Below the pieces are notes generated by a model that worked only from the letters and a program-made list of their open reading frames with translations, did not search any database and was not told the origin of the DNA. A stretch of DNA of 64,000 bases from Bacteroidia bacterium (GTDB lineage: Bacteria; Bacteroidota; Bacteroidia; B-17B0; Aurantibacillaceae): NCBI GenBank assembly GCA_016787705.1, contig JAEUTP010000008.1, forward strand, positions 558,001 to 622,000, in the 5' to 3' direction. Shown one piece after another: positions 60,000 through 64,000 of this stretch (position 1 is its first letter; every line of letters starts with the position of its first letter). The position numbers and the translations under genes were made by a program.

Positions 60000-60986
60000 T
60001 TGGAAAAGAACAGCAACATAAAATTTTTGGTTTTAATTGGCCTGCTTGTTATTTCATGCGTTTTAAGTTTATTATATGGTGGTAGTGAAAGTGTAGATCT
60101 CGGTGCAATCACCTCCCGTAATTTTATCTTTTGGCAAATTCGTTTTCCAAAAACCATAACTGCCATAATTGCGGGCTGCACATTAGCAACAGCTGGCCTG
60201 ATACTACAGGTCATTTTTAGAAATCCGCTAGCGGGCCCGTATGTGTTAGGCATAAGTTCAGGAGCCTCACTAATGGTAGCTATTAGTATATTAACAGGTA
60301 ATGCCCTGCATTTAATGTCTGATTTTTTTATTGGTAAAACATTTATTGTGCTTTCGGCCGTTAGCGGTAGTTTTTTAATCACCTTGCTGATCTTAGGCAT
60401 TTCAAAAAAGGTAAATAGTAATGTAGTTCTGCTTTTGATAGGTTTAATGCTATCGCAAATTTGTGGTGCCATTCAAACCGCACTCGAATATTTTTCAGAC
60501 GCCAACAGCTTAAAGAGTTTTGTTACCTGGGGTATGGGATCGCTTGCTAACACAACTAATTTTGACCTTTTAATTTATTTACCAATTGCATTAATTTTTT
60601 TAGTAGCAATTATCTTTTTTGTAAAACCATTAAATGCATTATTGCTAGGCGAAAACTATTCGCAAAATGTGGGTATCAATTTTAAATCAAGCCGTTTTTA
60701 TTTAATATTGATCTCATCTGTTCTTACCGGTTTAACAACTGCTTTTTGCGGCCCCATTGCTTTTATCGGCACCGCTGTTCCTATCTTGTCACGCATGGTA
60801 TTTAAAAATTCAAAACAGCATTTACACCTGGTTTCGTGTTTATTATTAGGAAGCATTATCCTTTTGTTTTCTGATGCATTTGCCAACTCAGCTATTAAAA
60901 ATATTTCTTTACCAATAAATATGATAACTACACTTATTGGTGCGCCACTTGTTATTTATCTTATGTTTAAAAACAAAAGCTGGTAA
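60000..60986 (+). CDS. FecCD-family ABC permease
   Basis: 328 residues from TTG at 60000 (no ATG in frame before the membrane part). About nine or ten membrane segments, with RFPKTITAIIAGCTLATAGL, NPLAGPYVLGISSGASL and the FCGPIAFIGTAVPILSRM block, all diagnostic of FecCD/BtuC. It forms the membrane channel for iron or cobalamin uptake. It starts 2 nt after the binding protein and overlaps the ATPase start by one base. Confidence 0.92.
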   Translation: MEKNSNIKFLVLIGLLVISCVLSLLYGGSESVDLGAITSRNFIFWQIRFPKTITAIIAGCTLATAGLILQVIFRNPLAGPYVLGISSGASLMVAISILTGNALHLMSDFFIGKTFIVLSAVSGSFLITLLILGISKKVNSNVVLLLIGLMLSQICGAIQTALEYFSDANSLKSFVTWGMGSLANTTNFDLLIYLPIALIFLVAIIFFVKPLNALLLGENYSQNVGINFKSSRFYLILISSVLTGLTTAFCGPIAFIGTAVPILSRMVFKNSKQHLHLVSCLLLGSIILLFSDAFANSAIKNISLPINMITTLIGAPLVIYLMFKNKSW

Positions 60987-61729
60987 TGGAAAAAAAACGC
61001 CACATAGTTTTAAAAAACGCTGTATTAGGTTACAAAAAAAGTAATACACATATACCCGTGCTTAAAGGTATTAATCTTGAGGTTTATGCCGGCGATTTTA
61101 TTGGTATTGTTGGGTTGAACGGGGTTGGAAAATCTACACTACTTAAAAGCCTGTGCGGCTTGCTACCTGCTTTAGATGGGGAATTATTGATAGATGAAGT
61201 AAAAATAAACGATCTTCTACTTAAAGACCTGGCAAAGAAAATTGCGATTGTATTAACAGAAAAAATTGGCGGTTTTAATTTAACAGCTTATGACGCTGTT
61301 GCGGCAGGCCAAATGCCTTATACCAATTCATTTAACCATTTAACAAACAAAAATCTTGAAATAATTGAAACTGCCATAAAAACCTGTGGTATCGTCGCAC
61401 ATCAACATAAATTATTAAATGAGTTAAGCGATGGCTTATTTCAAAAAACAATTATTGCAAAAGCCCTGGCACAGCAAACACCAATTATGCTGCTGGATGA
61501 ACCAAGTGCTTTTTTAGATTATGCCTCCAAACACGATCTTTTTTTATTGTTAAAAAAATTAAGTCTCGATGAACACAAATGTATTCTTGTTAGTTCGCAC
61601 GACCTGGATATACTTTTAAAATACTGTTCTAAACTACTTATTGTTTCTAATAATTCTATTGAGCTTATTAATGCCAATGAAGCAAAAACAAATAAAGCAT
61701 TTCTTGAAATTGGTGGTGGTTTTATATAA
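60986..61729 (+). CDS. FecE/BtuD-like ABC ATPase
   Basis: 247 residues. Walker A GLNGVGKST (43-51), the signature region LNELSDGLFQKTIIAKALAQ and Walker B IMLLDEPSAFLDY are present. The signature is LSDGL, not LSGGQ, a modest variation in this subfamily. It powers the permease. Downstream, the intergenic repeat 61741-61840 separates it from the SET gene. Confidence 0.9.
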   Translation: MEKKRHIVLKNAVLGYKKSNTHIPVLKGINLEVYAGDFIGIVGLNGVGKSTLLKSLCGLLPALDGELLIDEVKINDLLLKDLAKKIAIVLTEKIGGFNLTAYDAVAAGQMPYTNSFNHLTNKNLEIIETAIKTCGIVAHQHKLLNELSDGLFQKTIIAKALAQQTPIMLLDEPSAFLDYASKHDLFLLLKKLSLDEHKCILVSSHDLDILLKYCSKLLIVSNNSIELINANEAKTNKAFLEIGGGFI

Positions 61730-61740
61730 CCCAATAAAAT

Positions 61741-61840
61741 AACCACATAGGTTAGCAACTTTTTTTGATTACTGAAGTTTAACGTAAAATTTAAGCTGCG
61801 CTTCAATTTGTGCAACAAAAAACCATGTTCTGTGTGGTTT
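61741..61840. repeat. Inverted repeat, AACCACATAG/CTGTGTGGTT
   Basis: The arms AACCACATAG (61741-61750) and CTGTGTGGTT (61830-61839) match at nine of ten positions, with an AT-rich interior. It is in the gap between the FecE-like ATPase and the SET gene, both on the plus strand. Confidence 0.55.
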
Positions 61841-61910
61841 AAAAATTAACAGCAATAGTATTACTTACAAACAATTTTTAAAAAATTGCATTGTATATAT
61901 TATTAAAGTA

Positions 61911-61918
61911 TATTTTTG
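61911..61918 (+). promoter_or_regulatory. TAnnTTTG -7 box of the SET gene
   Basis: TATTTTTG, 8 nt before the ATG at 61927, with a weak TTG at 61891-61893 upstream. It predicts a leader of only a few bases. Confidence 0.55.
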
Positions 61919-61926
61919 TGCCCGCT

Positions 61927-62346
61927 ATGGCTCTAACAGTTAAAAAATCAACATTACCAAATGCCGGAAAAGGCTTATTTACAGATAAACCAATTAAAAA
62001 AGGTGAAAAGATCATCGAATATAAAGGTGAGATCATTGATTGGAAAGAGTACGAAAAACGTGTTCTTGAGAATAAAGACGGTTATTTATTTTTTATAAAT
62101 AAAAAACGCTGTATTGATGCATGGTCTACGCCACAACACAAAGCACGTTATGCGAACGACGCAGCAGGCATAAGCCGGGTTAAGGGATTAAAAAACAATT
62201 CTGATTACGAGATCTTTGACGACAAATGTTATATTGTTTCGCGCCGCGATATAAAAGCGGGAGAAGAAATTTTTGTAAATTATACCAAAGAATACTGGGA
62301 TTGCATTCGATATAACATCAAACACGGCCTTAACAGAAAAAAATAA
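61927..62346 (+). CDS. SET-domain protein
   Basis: 139 residues from ATG at 61927. The N-terminal GKGLFTDKPIKKGEKIIEYKGEII, ARYANDAA and the C-terminal IKAGEEIFVNYTKEYW are a minimal SET fold. The canonical NHSCEPN is ANDA here, so it may be a lysine methyltransferase with an altered pocket or an inactive form. Small bacterial SET proteins of this kind are widespread in Bacteroidota. Their substrates are mostly unknown. The H1-like protein at 11660 is a candidate only by analogy with chromatin methylation. Confidence 0.85.
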   Translation: MALTVKKSTLPNAGKGLFTDKPIKKGEKIIEYKGEIIDWKEYEKRVLENKDGYLFFINKKRCIDAWSTPQHKARYANDAAGISRVKGLKNNSDYEIFDDKCYIVSRRDIKAGEEIFVNYTKEYWDCIRYNIKHGLNRKK

Positions 62347-62354
62347 TATATTTG
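62347..62354 (+). promoter_or_regulatory. TAnnTTTG -7 box of pth
   Basis: TATATTTG, overlapping the end of the SET gene's downstream region, 22 nt before the pth ATG. No good -33 element is seen. Confidence 0.5.
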
Positions 62355-62375
62355 ACTGTTTGAATAAACGGTTTA

Positions 62376-62942
62376 ATGAGCAAATTTTTAATAGTTGGTT
62401 TAGGTAATATTGGCGATGAGTACACAGAAACGCGCCATAACATCGGCTTTAAAATTGTTGATGCACTGGCCAATGAAGCAGGCATTAAATTTACTTCCGG
62501 CAGATATGCCGATGTTGCCGAACTAAAACACAAAGGCAAAACCCTTATTTTAATTAAGCCCACAACCTACATGAATTTAAGTGGTAAGGCTGTAAATTAT
62601 TGGCTGCAATCCGAAAAAATTGAGACCGATAATATGATGGTGCTTGTAGATGAGCTGGCTTTACCTTTCGGAAAAATACGCATCGGCCCAAAAGGTAGCG
62701 ATGGCGGGCATAATGGACTTAAAAATATACAGGAAGTTTTAAACTCTTCGAACTACCCACGCATGCGCTTTGGTATAAGCAACGAATTTAATAAAGGCTC
62801 ACAGGTAAATTATGTTTTAGGAAAATGGAATGAAGAAGAATTAAAAACCCTGAACGGCCGAATTAAAATTGCAGGCGATGCCGTTAAAGCTTTTTCTTTT
62901 ATTGGTTTGCAGCGTTGCATGAATGAATACAACAACAAGTAA
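62376..62942 (+). CDS. pth: Peptidyl-tRNA hydrolase
   Basis: 188 residues. VGLGNIGDEYTETRHNIGF (catalytic His21), PTTYMNLSGKAV and GSDGGHNGLKNI are the Pth blocks. It hydrolyses peptidyl-tRNA released by abortive translation, recycling tRNA in the cytoplasm. It follows the SET gene by 29 nt and is followed by an intergenic repeat. Confidence 0.95.
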   Translation: MSKFLIVGLGNIGDEYTETRHNIGFKIVDALANEAGIKFTSGRYADVAELKHKGKTLILIKPTTYMNLSGKAVNYWLQSEKIETDNMMVLVDELALPFGKIRIGPKGSDGGHNGLKNIQEVLNSSNYPRMRFGISNEFNKGSQVNYVLGKWNEEELKTLNGRIKIAGDAVKAFSFIGLQRCMNEYNNK

Positions 62943-62952
62943 TAATAGTAAA

Positions 62953-63025
62953 TGTAAAAACAAAGATGGAAGATGTTAGTGAAGGTTTAATAACCTTTTC
63001 CATTTTACATCTTACATTTTACATA
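62953..63025. repeat. Inverted repeat, ATGTAAAA/TTTTACAT family
   Basis: ATGTAAAAACAAAGATGG and GAAGATGT on the left correspond to the reverse complements within CCATTTTACATCTTACATTTTACAT on the right. It lies in the gap between pth and the delta-prime gene, both on the plus strand. Confidence 0.6.
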
Positions 63026-63044
63026 AATCCAGTAAATTCACTAC

Positions 63045-64000
63045 ATGCTCTATAACCAAATAGTTGGCCAGCAAGAACCCAAACTTCGTTTACTTAAAAT
63101 GGTAAATGAAGAGCGTGTGCCACATGCCCTTTTATTTGCCGGAAAAGAAGGTAGTGGAAATTTACCTGCGGCTATTGCATTTGCACAACATTTATATTGT
63201 AAAAATAAAACTGCTGAAGGAGCCTGTGGTACTTGCACCTCATGTAACAAAGTTTCAAAATTAATTCATCCCGATCTGCATTTGGTTTTTCCTATTGCAA
63301 AAAGTAAAGACGTAAAAAGCAGTAACGATCTTATTAAAGAATTCAGGGAAGCTTTTTTGGCAAATCCTTACATTAATATAAATGATTGGTTCAATGAATT
63401 AAGTGCAGAAAATAAACAACCTATTATTCCGGTTGAAGAAGCCAACGATATTTTAAAAAAATTAAGTTATACCAGCTACGAAGGTTCTTATAAAATGATG
63501 ATTATTTGGCAACCTGAAAAAATGAATGCAGAGGCTGCCAACAAATTACTAAAGATATTAGAAGAGCCGCCTGAAAAAACAATTTTTGTTTTAGTGAGCG
63601 ATCATACCGAACAATTATTGGCAACCATTATTTCACGTGTGCAGCAAATACCTTTTTACAATTGCAGCGAACAGGAAATTGCAGACGCCCTGGTTTATAA
63701 TTTCAAAGTAAATGCTGATGTGGCAAAACAAACCGCCATATTGGCAAATGGCAATTACGCAGAAGCATTGAGTTTGTTAACACACAACGAAGAGAGTGTT
63801 TCTTTTCTGGCTAACTTTCAAAGTTTTATGCGTTTGGCTTTAAAGTTTGATGCCGGTAAAGCTATAACATGGATAGACGAGAATGCTGCAACGGGAAGGG
63901 AAAAACAAAAACAATTTTTACAATACGGCTTAGAGGTTTTTCGCGATAGCTTAATGTATAATTTTGGTGATAAGAATTTAGTAAGATTAAGCGGCCAGGA
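63045..64000 (+). CDS. holB: DNA polymerase III delta-prime-like subunit, 3' end outside window
   Basis: Open from ATG at 63045 to the window edge (318 codons plus two bases). N-terminal MLYNQIVGQQEPKLRL, the degenerate P-loop GKEGSGNLPAA, a CGTCTSC zinc module and ILEEPPEKTIFVLVS are the AAA+ clamp-loader blocks. The altered P-loop fits the non-ATP-binding delta-prime subunit. The protein works in loading the sliding clamp. The end is not visible. Confidence 0.88.
   Translation, partial: MLYNQIVGQQEPKLRLLKMVNEERVPHALLFAGKEGSGNLPAAIAFAQHLYCKNKTAEGACGTCTSCNKVSKLIHPDLHLVFPIAKSKDVKSSNDLIKEFREAFLANPYININDWFNELSAENKQPIIPVEEANDILKKLSYTSYEGSYKMMIIWQPEKMNAEAANKLLKILEEPPEKTIFVLVSDHTEQLLATIISRVQQIPFYNCSEQEIADALVYNFKVNADVAKQTAILANGNYAEALSLLTHNEESVSFLANFQSFMRLALKFDAGKAITWIDENAATGREKQKQFLQYGLEVFRDSLMYNFGDKNLVRLSGQ

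Noticed and set aside
1..64000. CRISPR array, prophage, integrative element or insertion sequence
   Set aside because: No regularly spaced direct repeats, Cas genes, integrase or transposase were seen; the intergenic repeats are irregular and mostly inverted.
1..64000. tRNA or rRNA genes
   Set aside because: No cloverleaf-like GGTTCRA-type segment or conserved rRNA block was recognised by eye; a covariance search was not possible.

Overview
The window reads as chromosomal DNA of a free-living member of the Bacteroidota, probably from the Flavobacteriales/Sphingobacteriales side. This is inferred from several signs seen together: low GC; TAnnTTTG-type promoter boxes and few Shine-Dalgarno sequences; at least six proteins ending in type IX secretion (T9SS) C-terminal sorting domains (YPNP...G.Y.V...KL); and families largely restricted to this phylum (DUF3276/PUR-alpha, DUF4294, DUF2851, OmpA with a carboxypeptidase-like domain, Ig-like lipoproteins). 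No rRNA, tRNA, CRISPR array, prophage, integrase or insertion sequence was recognised. Most of the window is ordinary core genome, with a secreted-protein block at 44-54 kb.

Layout. 0-6 kb (minus strand): a partial lipoprotein, a GT87-like membrane glycosyltransferase, a secreted M1 aminopeptidase and the heptose epimerase HldD. 6-13 kb: an acyl-CoA ligase, an OmpA-type protein, a radical SAM/SPASM enzyme, an Ig-like lipoprotein, a 49-residue lysine/alanine histone H1-like protein, a lipoprotein and a PUR-alpha-like protein. 13-18.3 kb: an SGNH hydrolase, then pabA/trpG, aroB, aroA, tatC and an AhpD-like protein. 18.3-21.5 kb (minus): coiled-coil, PspC, DUF2851 and YdcF-like genes. 21.5-26.6 kb (plus): accC, DUF4294, an unknown gene, lpxK and a purine nucleoside phosphorylase.

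26.6-32 kb (minus) is a tightly packed nine-gene run. In transcription order it holds a beta-barrel-like protein, a FAD oxidoreductase, a RimB-like retropepsin, RimK, an aspartoacylase-like peptidase, a 35-residue membrane peptide, TatA and two unknowns. 32-40.8 kb: an MBL hydrolase, an amidohydrolase, rlmN, a polyprenyl synthase, a MORN-like lipoprotein, fabH, plsX, a HisKA_2-type kinase, rpmF and yceD. 41 kb: rpmH, then a divergent ABC exporter and a KdsC-like phosphatase.

44-54.4 kb (minus) carries a doubled DUF4394 T9SS protein, a transaldolase-CBS fusion, a small T9SS protein and three tandem paralogous T9SS proteins with a thioredoxin-like CxxC head. Almost every gene here has its own hairpin terminator. 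54.5-64 kb (plus): mfd overlaps a sensor kinase, which overlaps an iron/heme/cobalamin-type ABC importer; then come a SET-domain protein, pth and the start of a DNA polymerase III delta-prime gene.

The observations I rate highest are: the transaldolase fused to a KdsD-like CBS pair with an altered active-site motif; the RimB-RimK-aspartoacylase run continuing into TatA; the tandem Omp28-like T9SS paralogues; two long genes whose reading frame contains no ATG/GTG/TTG at the expected start; imperfect palindromic intergenic repeats in at least eight gaps; and a repeat-like purine tract read in frame inside aroA. I saw no clear new defence or mobile system.
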